Shown piece after piece: positions 7,813 to 15,022 of a stretch of 27,247 bases of DNA. Position numbers and translations under genes: made by a program. The notes beneath the pieces are model-generated. The model saw nothing but the letters and a program-made list of their open reading frames with translations, was not told where the DNA came from and made no database searches. Positions within the stretch are counted from its first letter, which is position 1, and each line of letters begins with the position of its first letter. Source of the stretch: WS-2 sp964650245 (GTDB lineage: Bacteria; Eisenbacteria; RBG-16-71-46); the NCBI GenBank assembly GCA_964650245.1, contig CAZYQK010000028.1, positions 1 through 27,247 of the forward strand. The letters run 5' to 3'.

Positions 7813-8168
7813 TCTGTCTCTCCTGTGTGCTCGACACCGGTGTGGCCACGTTTCAGACGCCTGCCCTCAAACCAGATATCTCGTTCTGGTCGCGCACGAC
7901 CCCAGGCCGTTTGCGCCTCGCGGCGATCCGCGATTGGGCCCAGACTGGGCCCAGACTGGGCCCCATTGCGGGCCCAGACCCCTTCAATTTCGCAAATGAG
8001 GTCACCTGCACGTTTCGCCGCGATTTTGGCGGCCGGAACCCGGGCACTTCAGAATGAATGAAGGCGCCAGCCCAGTTCGGGCCCAGTTTTGGGGCACAGT
8101 TGCCCATGTGGTCATTCAATCTGGGTCAGCGGCGCTCGCGCAACACTCCGCAGCGCCGCGACTTGAAC
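7813..8168. other. Non-coding stretch between HEPN-like gene and tRNA-Thr
   Basis: No convincing gene is seen in these 356 bases. They hold the HEPN-like gene's ribosome-binding site and presumed promoter at the left, a cluster of GGGCCC-centred repeats (7935-7980), one further GGGCCCAGT at 8079-8087, and relatively AT-rich sequence (for example around 8030-8130) up to the 3' end of tRNA-Thr. An 88-codon minus-strand frame at 7853-8119 consists largely of translated repeat and is not called. This could be the edge of the integrated element. Confidence 0.5.
7935..7980. repeat. Tandem GGGCCC-centred repeats
   Basis: An 11-base unit TGGGCCCAGAC occurs twice back to back (7935-7945, 7946-7956), followed by a partial copy TGGGCCC (7957-7963) and a degenerate fourth, GCGGGCCCAGACC (7968-7980). 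A further GGGCCCAGT lies at 8079. Each unit contains the palindrome GGGCCC. Iteron-like spacing of one helical turn suggests a protein-binding array, such as recombinase arm sites or an operator. The function is not established. Confidence 0.6.
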
Positions 8169-8244
8169 TGGAGCTGGTGCCCGGAATCGAACCGGGGACC
8201 CCTTCATTACGAGTGAAGTGCTCTACCAGCTGAGCTACACCAGC
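8169..8244 (-). tRNA. tRNA-Thr (anticodon CGT)
   Basis: On the minus strand this folds as a standard 76-nt cloverleaf including an encoded CCA. The acceptor is GCTGGTG/CACCAGC, the D arm has AGCTCAGCTGGTAGAGC, and the anticodon arm is CTTCA-CTCGTAA-TGAAG with anticodon CGT (codon ACG, Thr). The T arm is CCCGG-TTCGATT-CCGGG. It lies 68 bases downstream of tRNA-Phe, probably in one transcript. Its 3' end borders the recombinase region, a usual place for integration. Confidence 0.95.
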
Positions 8245-8312
8245 CCCGCAGGTGTGGACGGAGGCGAGCCGCGCCCTCGATCATCGCGGAGCGCGAGCCG
8301 CTTCGTTCGAAA

Positions 8313-8388
8313 TGGTGCGACCCCCCAGAATCGAACTGGGGACACCGTGATTTTCAGTCACGTGCTCTACCAACTGAGCTAGGGTCGC
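8313..8388 (-). tRNA. tRNA-Phe (anticodon GAA)
   Basis: On the minus strand this is a 76-nt cloverleaf with encoded CCA. The acceptor is GCGACCC/GGGTCGC, the D arm AGCTCAGTTGGTAGAGC, the anticodon arm CGTGA-CTGAAAA-TCACG with anticodon GAA (Phe), and the T arm CCCAG-TTCGATT-CTGGG. It is upstream of tRNA-Thr and preceded by a plausible promoter at 8439-8467. Confidence 0.96.
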
Positions 8389-8438
8389 AAGAACTCGGGG
8401 CCCCACGCGGCCCGGCGCGGGGCGTCACGCCGGCGGAC

Positions 8439-8467
8439 AAGTAACATGGGCCCGGAATAGGCGTCAA
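8439..8467 (-). promoter_or_regulatory. Candidate promoter of the tRNA-Phe/tRNA-Thr unit
   Basis: On the minus strand, TTGACG (8462-8467) is followed after exactly 17 bases by TTACTT (8439-8444). The -35 box is near consensus and the -10 box is poor. Transcription would start near 8432, about 45 bases before tRNA-Phe. The position is right for a stable-RNA promoter, but it is judged by eye only. Confidence 0.4.
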
Positions 8468-8493
8468 ACGCGGGGTGCCGCGCGCGGCGGACT

Positions 8494-8512
8494 CGGGCCG
8501 CGTGGCGGCCCG
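8494..8512 (-). terminator. GC-rich hairpin just after the histidine-kinase-like gene
   Basis: A perfect eight-pair stem CGGGCCGC/GCGGCCCG with a three-base loop, 10 bases beyond the stop of the kinase-like gene. There is no T-run after it on the minus strand, so it is a possible but not classical terminator separating that gene from the tRNA unit. Confidence 0.35.
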
Positions 8513-8522
8513 GTCGGGAGGA

Positions 8523-10421
8523 TCAGCTCAGCGCGGGATGCTCGCGCCGGTCGGCGCGCCGGTCGCGGCGGTCGCCGCCGGTGCGGCGGCGGTCCCGGTT
8601 CTCGTGAACCGGGAGCGTGAGCGAGAGCACGGTGCTCCACTCGCCCTCGCTCCGCAGCCGGATCTCGCCGCCGTGCTCGCGCACCAGCTGCTGCGCAACG
8701 CCCAGCCCGACCCCGTCGGCGCCCGGGCGCGCGCTCGCGAACGGAACGAACAACTCCTCGAGCAGATCGCCCGGCCGGCGCGGCCCGTCGTGCGCGACGT
8801 CCAGGACGGCGTACTGCTGCACGCGCCGCGACTCGACGCGGATGCGCCCGCCCACCGGCACCGCCTCCAGCGCGTGCGCCAGGATGTTGTGCAGGACGCG
8901 CCGCATGCGCTCGTGATCGAGCAGCAGCGCCGGGAGATCGGGCGCGAGCTTCTTGAGCAGCCGGACGCGGCGGCGCACCAGCGTCTCGCCGCACTGCTGA
9001 AGCGTCTCCTGGAGCAGCACGTTCAGGCTCTCGAGCTTGAGGCGCGGTGATTCGATCGACGCCAGGTCGAGCTGCTCGCCCACCAGCTTTTCGAGCCGAT
9101 CGGCCTCGCGCATCACGATCTCGAGGTACTCACGGTGCGGCTCGGAGTCCGACAGCTCGCGATGGGCCCGGCGCGCGAACGCAGAGATCGAGGCCAGCGG
9201 GTTCCTCGCTTCCTGTGCCAGGCGGCGCGACATTTCGCCGAGCGCCGCGAGCCGCTCCTGGCGGCCAATCCGCGCGCGCAGCTCGCGCTGTTGCCGCTCC
9301 GCGACCCGCAGGCTGTCGAACCGTGCCGCCTGATCCACGACCAGTGCCACGAGGTCGGCGATCGCCGCGAGATACTCCCGGTCGAGGCGGTCGAAGACGG
9401 CCGCTTCCGAGGGATGAAGCACGGTCCGGTCGCAGAGCCCGATCGCCCCGAGCGCGCGGCCGTATGCGACGAGCGGCACGATCGCCGCCGCCGACATCGC
9501 CTCGGCGCCGCCGGTGGCCAGGCCCGGCTCGTCCGCCGCGCGCTCGACCAGGCGCGGCTTTCCGCTTTCGATCACGGCCTCGGCCAGCGGCTGGAACGCC
9601 CGGCCCAGATCCTCACGCTGGCCGGCCGCGCCGTGCGTGACCTCGAGCCGGACGGAATTCCCCGGGCCCGCGAGCCACAGCGCGCCGCCGCGGGCCGCGG
9701 TGCCATGGGTCGCGAGCCTCAAGGCGAGCCTCAAGACCTCGGCCAGGTTGAGCGCCGAGACGCCGGCGCGCGCGAGTTCCGCGATCGCGACGCCGTGCTG
9801 CGCGCGGCGCCGCGCATCGCTCGCGCGCGCCAGCGCGTCGGCGCCCGCCAGCGCGAGCTGACGCAGGCCGTCGAGCGCCGCCTGGCGGTCCGCGATCCGG
9901 TCCGGGCCCTCCCACTCGCCCACCAGCAGCGCGTAGGGCGCCGTCCCCCGGCACAACACTACCGCGCCGAGCTCCACGCCGCGCCAGGGCACGTCGGACT
10001 GGACCCCCGGGCCGTGCGCGGTCCCCGCGCGGGACCACGCCGCGGCGGGCGCACCCTCGAGCTCGGCCGGCGCGATCGAGAAGCGGCGCCACTCGGCCGT
10101 GACCTCGGCCGCCTCGGGACGGGTGGCATCCCGGCGCTGGCTCTGCACCGCCCGGTCGAAGGCCGGCGCCGGAACGCTCTCGAGCGCCCAGCGCCATCCC
10201 TCGAGGCACTTCGACGCGTCGTTCCAGAGCATGAGGTAGGCGCGGTTGAACCCGGCTCCCTCGGGATGGACCGCCAGGGCCAGGAGCAGCTGCTCGAGCC
10301 CATCGAGGTCCTGCGCGCGCTCGAGCATGAGCAGCAGATCGACACCGCGGCTCAGGCTCCGGTTGGCGCCGGAAACGCAGCCGCAGGCGGCGGGTCTGGC
10401 GGGGTGCATGCGGGCCTCCAT
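8523..10421 (-). CDS. GAF-domain histidine-kinase-like protein with degenerate catalytic motifs
   Basis: The layout is that of a cytosolic sensor kinase of 632 residues. A Trp-rich N-terminal sensor region (about 20-200) is followed by a GAF-like domain (about 205-365), a coiled linker (RQQRELRARIGRQERLAALG), a HisKA-like dimerisation helix (about 390-455) and a HATPase-like domain (about 470-605). Key residues are changed. The H-box reads RLAQEARNPLASI, with Gln403 (CAG, 9213-9215) instead of the phospho-acceptor His. The N-box reads NILAHALEAV, with His516 for the second Asn. The G1 box reads VAHDGPRRP instead of V-x-DxGPGI-P. Only the G2-like GVGLG is normal. A basic tail (RDRRRTGGDRRDRRADRREH) ends the protein. 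Phosphotransfer is therefore unlikely; a ligand- or partner-sensing scaffold is inferred. ATG 10409, with GGAGG five bases upstream, is an alternative start. No response regulator is adjacent. Confidence 0.85.
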   Translation of the reverse strand: MEARMHPARPAACGCVSGANRSLSRGVDLLLMLERAQDLDGLEQLLLALAVHPEGAGFNRAYLMLWNDASKCLEGWRWALESVPAPAFDRAVQSQRRDATRPEAAEVTAEWRRFSIAPAELEGAPAAAWSRAGTAHGPGVQSDVPWRGVELGAVVLCRGTAPYALLVGEWEGPDRIADRQAALDGLRQLALAGADALARASDARRRAQHGVAIAELARAGVSALNLAEVLRLALRLATHGTAARGGALWLAGPGNSVRLEVTHGAAGQREDLGRAFQPLAEAVIESGKPRLVERAADEPGLATGGAEAMSAAAIVPLVAYGRALGAIGLCDRTVLHPSEAAVFDRLDREYLAAIADLVALVVDQAARFDSLRVAERQQRELRARIGRQERLAALGEMSRRLAQEARNPLASISAFARRAHRELSDSEPHREYLEIVMREADRLEKLVGEQLDLASIESPRLKLESLNVLLQETLQQCGETLVRRRVRLLKKLAPDLPALLLDHERMRRVLHNILAHALEAVPVGGRIRVESRRVQQYAVLDVAHDGPRRPGDLLEELFVPFASARPGADGVGLGVAQQLVREHGGEIRLRSEGEWSTVLSLTLPVHENRDRRRTGGDRRDRRADRREHPALS

Positions 10422-10512
10422 CCTCCCTCCACGAACTCAAGGGAAATCCGGTACGGGACGCCCGATTCGAGGCGCAACCGGTATGCCATGGACCGGGTTT
10501 CTGCCTGCCATG

Positions 10513-10531
10513 CCCGTGCGGCCTGCACGGG
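10513..10531. repeat. Inverted repeat in the divergent intergenic region
   Basis: CCCGTGC-ggcct-GCACGGG, seven paired bases with a five-base spacer, between the leftward kinase-like gene and the rightward DUF3467/GH57 pair. The position fits an operator controlling either or both. Its role is not shown. Confidence 0.35.
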
Positions 10532-10673
10532 GCCCTGGCATCCCGGCATAAGTGGGCTTTCAGCTTGACCCTGGCTCCAGTCCGCACCTAACGTGCGCGG
10601 GGCCGGCCGGATCCTCCGGAGCGCGCCGGGGCACGATCGTCCCCGCCGATTGGGTGGGAACAGGAGCCGGGCT

Positions 10674-10979
10674 GTGGAAAAAGGCCAAAACCAGCCGCAG
10701 CCGCAGATCCAGGTCGAGCTCGGCGAGAGGGAAGCCGAGGGCATCTACTCCAACGTGGTGTTCATCGCCCACTCCCCGTCCGAGGTGATCCTCGACTTCG
10801 CGCGGGCGCTGCCGGGGCTCCCCAAGGCGAAGGTCTACGCGCGCGTGATCCTCACCCCGCAGCACGCGAAATCGCTGCTGCTCGCCCTCGAGCAGAACCT
10901 CAAGAACTTCGAGACTCAGTTCGGCGCGATCAAGCTGCCGGGCGAGCCGCGCGGCAAGGAAATGGGCTTCAAGCCCTGA
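10674..10979 (+). CDS. DUF3467 family protein
   Basis: A small protein of about 101 residues matching the DUF3467 pattern: IQVELGEREAEGIYSNVVFI, AHSPSEVILDFARALPG, KAKVYARVILTPQHAKSLLL, ALEQNLKNFETQFG. The function of the family is unknown, and there is no signal peptide or membrane segment, so it is cytosolic. The start chosen is GTG 10674 (VEKGQNQPQPQIQ) with AGGAG eight bases upstream. The frame is open further upstream, but that part is Arg/Gly-rich and unlike the family. It is followed 25 bases later by the GH57 branching enzyme and probably forms a two-gene operon with it. Confidence 0.88.
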   Translation: MEKGQNQPQPQIQVELGEREAEGIYSNVVFIAHSPSEVILDFARALPGLPKAKVYARVILTPQHAKSLLLALEQNLKNFETQFGAIKLPGEPRGKEMGFKP

Positions 10980-11004
10980 CCTTCGGGGCGACGGGAGCGA
11001 TCGG

Positions 11005-12720
11005 ATGGCGACGGGCGCATTCACCTTCGTGCTGCACTCGCACCTGCCCTGGGTGCTGCACCACGGCCGCTGGCCGCATGGCGTGGACTGGCTGAACGAG
11101 GCGACCGCGGAGACCTACCTCCCGCTGTGGCGGGTGCTGCACGACCGGGCGGGCGGCGGTCGGTCGCTGGGCGTGACACTCGGGCTCTCGCCCGTACTGT
11201 GCGAGCAGCTCGCGCACCCCGACTTCCACCGCGAGTTCGTGAGCTACCTCGAACAGAAGATCGCGGCCGCGGTCGAGGACCGCGCCACCTTCGCGCGCAC
11301 CGGTGAGGCGGCGCTCGCCGGTCTGGCCCGGGGCTGGGAGAGCTTCTACCGCGCCACGCTCGAGGACTTCATGGGCCCGCACGGCCCCAACCTGGTGCAG
11401 CGCTTCCGCCGGCTCGAGGAACAGGGGGCGATCGAGATCGTGACCTGCGGCGCGACGCACGGCTACTTTCCGCTGCTCGGGAGCGACGCCGCGATCGAGG
11501 GCCAGGTCCGCACCGCGCGCGCCGCCCATCGCCGCCACTTCGGGCGCGAGCCGCGCGGCATCTGGCTGCCGGAATGCGCATACCGCCCGGCCGGGAGCTG
11601 GACGTCACCGCTCGATCCGTCCGCCTCCCCGGTCTCGCGCCGCGGGATCGAGGAGATTCTCGCGGCGCAGGGGCTCGAGTACTTCTTCGTCGACCGGCAT
11701 CTCCTGAGCGGCGGCGAGCCGCTGGGTGTCTACGCCGACCGCTTCGAGGCGCTGCGCCACGTGGTGCGCGAGGACGGCGCGCCGAAGCCTGCCTCCGAGC
11801 GCCTTCCCTACCGGGCCTACCGGGTCGGGACCGGTGCCCAGGTCGCGTGCTTCGGACGCGACGCCGCCACCGCGCTCCAGGTGTGGAGCGGCGAGCACGG
11901 CTATCCGGGGTCGGGCGCCTATCTCGACTTCCACAAGAAGCGCTTTCCGGGCGGCCACCGCTACTGGTCCGTCACGCACCCCAGGGCCGACCTCGCGCAC
12001 AAGACGGTGTACGTGCGCGAGGCCGCGGATGCGATGGTGCCGGAGCAGGCGGCCCACTTCGTCTCGCTGCTCGAGAACGTGGCGCGCGACGCAGCCGGGC
12101 GCCAGCCCGAGCTGCCGGTGGTGTGCGCCATGTTCGACACCGAGCTGTTCGGCCACTGGTGGTTCGAGGGCCCGCGCTTCATCGCGGGCGTGATCGACCG
12201 CGCCGCGGCCGCGGGGGTGGAAGCGCTGACCGCGGGCCGCTACCTCGAGCGCCATCCGCCGCGTGAGGTGGTGGCGCTGCCCGAAGGCTCGTGGGGAGAC
12301 GGAGGCCGCCACCAGGTGTGGCTGAACGACGCGACGCGTTGGACCTGGGGCCCGGTCTACGCGGCCGAGGCGCGCTTCGAGTCGGTGGTCGTGCGCGCCG
12401 CGACCGCCGCGCGCGAGCCGCTGCTCGATCGGCTGCTGGCGCAGGCCGGGCGCGAGCTGCTGCTGCTCGAGGCTTCCGACTGGCAGTTCCTGATTACCAC
12501 CTTCTCGGCGCGCGACTACGCCGAGCTGCGCGTGAGCGAGCACGCCGAGGACTTCACCCGGCTCGCGGGGCTCGCGGAGCGGAGGCTTGCGGGCGGGTCG
12601 CTGACAGAAGCGGACGAGCAGTTCCTGCGCGACTGCGAGACCCGCGACTCGCTGTTCCCGGATTTCGACTGGCGCGGCTACGCGGGGTCGGCCGCCGCGA
12701 GCGTGACGGCCGCGAGCTAG
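11005..12720 (+). CDS. GH57 family 1,4-alpha-glucan branching enzyme (DUF1957 domain)
   Basis: This enzyme forms alpha-1,6 branches in glycogen-like glucans by cutting and transferring alpha-1,4 chains. Within 571 residues the GH57 barrel starts with the family HxHxPW-type motif (VLHSHLPWVL). The nucleophile region is GIWLPECAY (Glu190) and the acid/base region AMFDTELFGHWWFEGP (Asp378). The remainder (about 400-560) corresponds to the helical domain plus DUF1957-type C-terminus. Both catalytic residues are present and the length fits the family's branching enzymes. The start ATG 11005 has GGGAG seven bases upstream. GH57 amylopullulanases and 4-alpha-glucanotransferases are relatives, but the WLPECAY and FDTELFGHWWFEG pair is typical of branching enzymes. 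No other glycogen gene is in the window. Confidence 0.9.
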   Translation: MATGAFTFVLHSHLPWVLHHGRWPHGVDWLNEATAETYLPLWRVLHDRAGGGRSLGVTLGLSPVLCEQLAHPDFHREFVSYLEQKIAAAVEDRATFARTGEAALAGLARGWESFYRATLEDFMGPHGPNLVQRFRRLEEQGAIEIVTCGATHGYFPLLGSDAAIEGQVRTARAAHRRHFGREPRGIWLPECAYRPAGSWTSPLDPSASPVSRRGIEEILAAQGLEYFFVDRHLLSGGEPLGVYADRFEALRHVVREDGAPKPASERLPYRAYRVGTGAQVACFGRDAATALQVWSGEHGYPGSGAYLDFHKKRFPGGHRYWSVTHPRADLAHKTVYVREAADAMVPEQAAHFVSLLENVARDAAGRQPELPVVCAMFDTELFGHWWFEGPRFIAGVIDRAAAAGVEALTAGRYLERHPPREVVALPEGSWGDGGRHQVWLNDATRWTWGPVYAAEARFESVVVRAATAAREPLLDRLLAQAGRELLLLEASDWQFLITTFSARDYAELRVSEHAEDFTRLAGLAERRLAGGSLTEADEQFLRDCETRDSLFPDFDWRGYAGSAAASVTAAS

Positions 12721-12732
12721 GCTCAACCCTCC

Positions 12733-13143
12733 TTAATAGGCCGGCTTCTGCGCCTGCTCGAGCAGCCCCAGGAGTGCCACTGGTGCGCGCGTGGCGCGTC
12801 CGTCGCGGCCCAGGAAGCAGTGCTCGGTGTGGCCGCTCGCGAGCAGCTCCCGGTCGGATTCGCGCACGACCCGGTAGGCGAAGCGCACCGACGCGCGGCC
12901 CAGGCGCGCGACCGCAGTCTCGACCGCCACCAGGTCGTCGTAGCGCGCCGGTTTGAGATAGCGGCAGCACGCCTCGACCACCGGCAGCGCCATACCCATC
13001 GCCTCGATCTCGCGGTAGCTGGTCCCGAGCGAGCGCATCATCTCGGCGCGCCCGATTTCGAACCAGCGGAGGTAGTTGGCGTAGTAGGCAAACCCCATCT
13101 GATCGGTGTCGCCGTACCGCACGCGAATCTCGTACCGGTGCAT
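12733..13143 (-). CDS. YbgC/4-hydroxybenzoyl-CoA thioesterase family acyl-CoA thioesterase
   Basis: A hot-dog fold acyl-CoA thioesterase of 136 residues. The signature RVRYGDTDQMGFAYYANYLR near the N-terminus includes the catalytic Asp of the GDTDxxG motif, followed by WFEIGRAEMMRSLG and the core RASVRFAYRVVRESDRELLASGHTEHCFL. The ATG at 13141-13143 overlaps the TGA of the acyltransferase gene by one base, so a longer upstream frame is rejected. The pairing with a lipid A-type acyltransferase suggests a role in acyl-chain or phospholipid metabolism. In proteobacteria YbgC is linked instead to the Tol-Pal cluster, which is absent here. The substrate is unknown. It is the last gene of the long leftward run and convergent with the GH57 gene. 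Confidence 0.88.
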   Translation of the reverse strand: MHRYEIRVRYGDTDQMGFAYYANYLRWFEIGRAEMMRSLGTSYREIEAMGMALPVVEACCRYLKPARYDDLVAVETAVARLGRASVRFAYRVVRESDRELLASGHTEHCFLGRDGRATRAPVALLGLLEQAQKPAY

Positions 13144-14057
13144 CAGCTCCTCCCCCGGGCTGCGCCCGCCGCCGTCCCGGCCCTGGCACCGGGCGCGGGC
13201 GGCGCGGTCTTCCAGCGCCGGTGCAGCCAGAACCACAGCTCGGGGCGCTTCCGCACCCAGGCTTCGAGCCGTGCCACGTGCCGCGCGGTGAGGACCAGGG
13301 CCGCGTCGACAGCACCCGGCTCGGGTGAATCCAGCGGCCGCTCCACCTCCAGCTCGAGCCGCCCGTCGGCGCGCCGCGTGACGAAGCCCATGATGATGGG
13401 AGCTCCGGTCGCGAGCGCTAAGCGCGCGGGGCCGGTCGTGGTGCTCGCGGGACGGCCCAGGAACGGGACGAACGCGCCGTGCCGGCGCGCGTCCTGGTCC
13501 GCCACCATCGCCACCCAGCGTCCCGCGCGCAGCGCTTGGTAGACCCGGCGGGCTTCGGTGTCGGCGGAGATCACGCCTATTCCCGCCGCCCGTCGCTCGC
13601 GCGCGATCAGCGCTTCGACGCGCGGGTTCGACAGCGGGCGCGCGACGACGTCCAGCGGATGCGACTGGCCGATGCAGGCGCCCAGCAGCTCGAAGCTGCT
13701 GTAGTGCCCGGTCAGGAGAATCGCGCCGCGGCCCCTCGCGCGCTCGAGATGTTCCTCCCCGCGCACCTCCGCCACCACCTGGCCGCGCGGCGTGCGCGCC
13801 AGCTCGGCGAGCCGCGCGTACTCGGCGACCACCCGTCCCAGCTCGCGATAATGCTCGCGCAGGATGGCGGCGCGCTCGGCCGCGGTGCGTTCAGGAAAGG
13901 CGCGCGCCAGGTTCTCCTCGGCGACGCGCCGGCGCAAGCCCAGCGCGCGCGCGAGGCCACCCAGGCGCTCGCCCAGCGCGAGAGCACGGCGCCACGACAT
14001 CGTGCGCAGCCCGGCGATCAGCCCACGCACCACCAGCGCCTCGAATAGCTGCGTCAC
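13143..14057 (-). CDS. LpxL/HtrB-type lysophospholipid acyltransferase
   Basis: A family of inner-membrane acyltransferases that add secondary acyl chains to lipid A (or acylate related glycolipids). The catalytic H-x4-E motif is visible as TGHYSSFELLG (His118, Glu123). It is preceded by the typical LREHYRELGRVVAEYARL and followed by MVADQDARRHGAFVPFLGRP, TTTGPARLALATGAPIIMGF and KRPELWFWLHRRWKT. The length is 304 residues. The start GTG 14057 overlaps the TGA of dprA as GTGA, which argues for coupling and against the longer frame. The N-terminal helix (VVRGLIAGLRTMSW) is likely membrane-associated. It supports a diderm cell with lipid A, although PIM-type acyltransferases share the fold. Confidence 0.88.
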   Translation of the reverse strand: MTQLFEALVVRGLIAGLRTMSWRRALALGERLGGLARALGLRRRVAEENLARAFPERTAAERAAILREHYRELGRVVAEYARLAELARTPRGQVVAEVRGEEHLERARGRGAILLTGHYSSFELLGACIGQSHPLDVVARPLSNPRVEALIARERRAAGIGVISADTEARRVYQALRAGRWVAMVADQDARRHGAFVPFLGRPASTTTGPARLALATGAPIIMGFVTRRADGRLELEVERPLDSPEPGAVDAALVLTARHVARLEAWVRKRPELWFWLHRRWKTAPPAPGARAGTAAGAARGRS

Positions 14058-15022
14058 GCCCCCGCGCTCCGTGCCCGCGACCAGCGCTGGCCCGGATGCG
14101 CGAGCGCGGCGCCGGCCCACTCCAGCCGCAGCAGCGCGCCCAGCGCCTGCTCCACCGAGAGCTCCGCGGCGCGCGCGAGCGCGTCCACCGTGAGCGGCCG
14201 CGCGTCGAGCGCCGCGGCGACCCGCGCCTCCGGGCCCGCGTCACGCGCATCCGGCGCCGCTCCGGGGATCGCGCTCAAGACGTCGCCCGCGCTCTCGCAC
14301 ACCGCGGCGCCTCCGCGGATCAGGGCGTTGGCCCCGCGGCTGGTGTGCCGGTCGACGTCGCCCGGGACGGCGAGCACCGGCCGGCCCAGCCTCCGCGCCG
14401 CGGCCGCGGTGCTCAGCGCGCCGCTCCGCTCCGCGGCCTCCACCACCACGGTGGCGAGCCCCAGCGCCGCGATCAGGCGATTGCGCCGCACGAACAGACC
14501 GGCGCGGGCCGGCACCCCGGGCGGCCATTCCGAGAGCAGCGCCCCGCGCCGGGCGATCTCGTCCGCCAGCGGGCGGTGTTGCTCCGGCGTGATGGTATCG
14601 AGGCCCCCGGGCAGGACGGCGACCGTGACTCCCCCGGCCTCGAGCGCGCCGCGGTGGGCGGCCGCGTCGATCCCGCGCGCGAGACCGCTCACCACCACGA
14701 GGCCGAGCCGCGCGAGGTCGGCGGCCAGCGCGCGCGCCACCTCGAGCCCGTAGCCGGTGGCCGCTCGCGACCCCACGATCGCGACCGCGCGCCCGGCCGG
14801 CGGCCACATGCCGCGCACGTGGACCACGCGAGGAGCATCCTTGAGGTCGCGCAGCGCGGCCGGATACTCGGGATCGTCGTCTGCGATCGCACGCGGCGGG
14901 CGGGCGGCTGCTCGCGCCCGGTCGCGGAACAGACCCGAGGGAGCGAGCGATCCGCGGTCACCGGATACGGCAGATGGACAGGCGCCGCCGGTATGAGCCT
15001 CAGCTGTCGCGCGGTGCGTCAT
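14054..15022 (-). CDS. dprA: DNA-processing protein DprA (Smf)
   Basis: DprA binds incoming single-stranded DNA and loads RecA during natural transformation. The Rossmann-type core is evident: AIVGSRAATGYGLEVARALA, LVVVSGLARGIDAAAHRGAL, VAVLPGGLDTITPEQHRPLA, VRRNRLIAALG, VVEAAERSGALSTAAAA and VLAVPGDVDRHTSRGANALI. A C-terminal winged-helix-like segment (LTVDALARAAELSVEQALGA) completes 322 residues. The N-terminal SAM-like domain of longer DprA proteins is reduced to about 60 residues. The start ATG 15022 lies 23 bases inside the HEAT-repeat gene; a later start is possible. With the type IV pilus genes in the same run, natural competence is plausible, though comEA and comEC are not here. Confidence 0.93.
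   Translation of the reverse strand: MTHRATAEAHTGGACPSAVSGDRGSLAPSGLFRDRARAAARPPRAIADDDPEYPAALRDLKDAPRVVHVRGMWPPAGRAVAIVGSRAATGYGLEVARALAADLARLGLVVVSGLARGIDAAAHRGALEAGGVTVAVLPGGLDTITPEQHRPLADEIARRGALLSEWPPGVPARAGLFVRRNRLIAALGLATVVVEAAERSGALSTAAAARRLGRPVLAVPGDVDRHTSRGANALIRGGAAVCESAGDVLSAIPGAAPDARDAGPEARVAAALDARPLTVDALARAAELSVEQALGALLRLEWAGAALAHPGQRWSRARSAGA

Noticed and set aside
7853..8119. Minus-strand 88-codon frame in the repeat region
   Set aside because: Much of it is the translated GGGCCC repeat (GPSLGPVWAQS-like), with no ribosome-binding site or recognisable domain.
8535..8605. GC-rich imperfect repeats as a CRISPR or intergenic repeat
   Set aside because: They encode the Arg/Asp-rich tail of the kinase-like protein; no regular spacer-repeat pattern.
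10535..10556. Sigma-54-like promoter (TGGCAT...GGCATAA)
   Set aside because: Spacing between the GG and GC elements is about three bases too short for a -24/-12 promoter.
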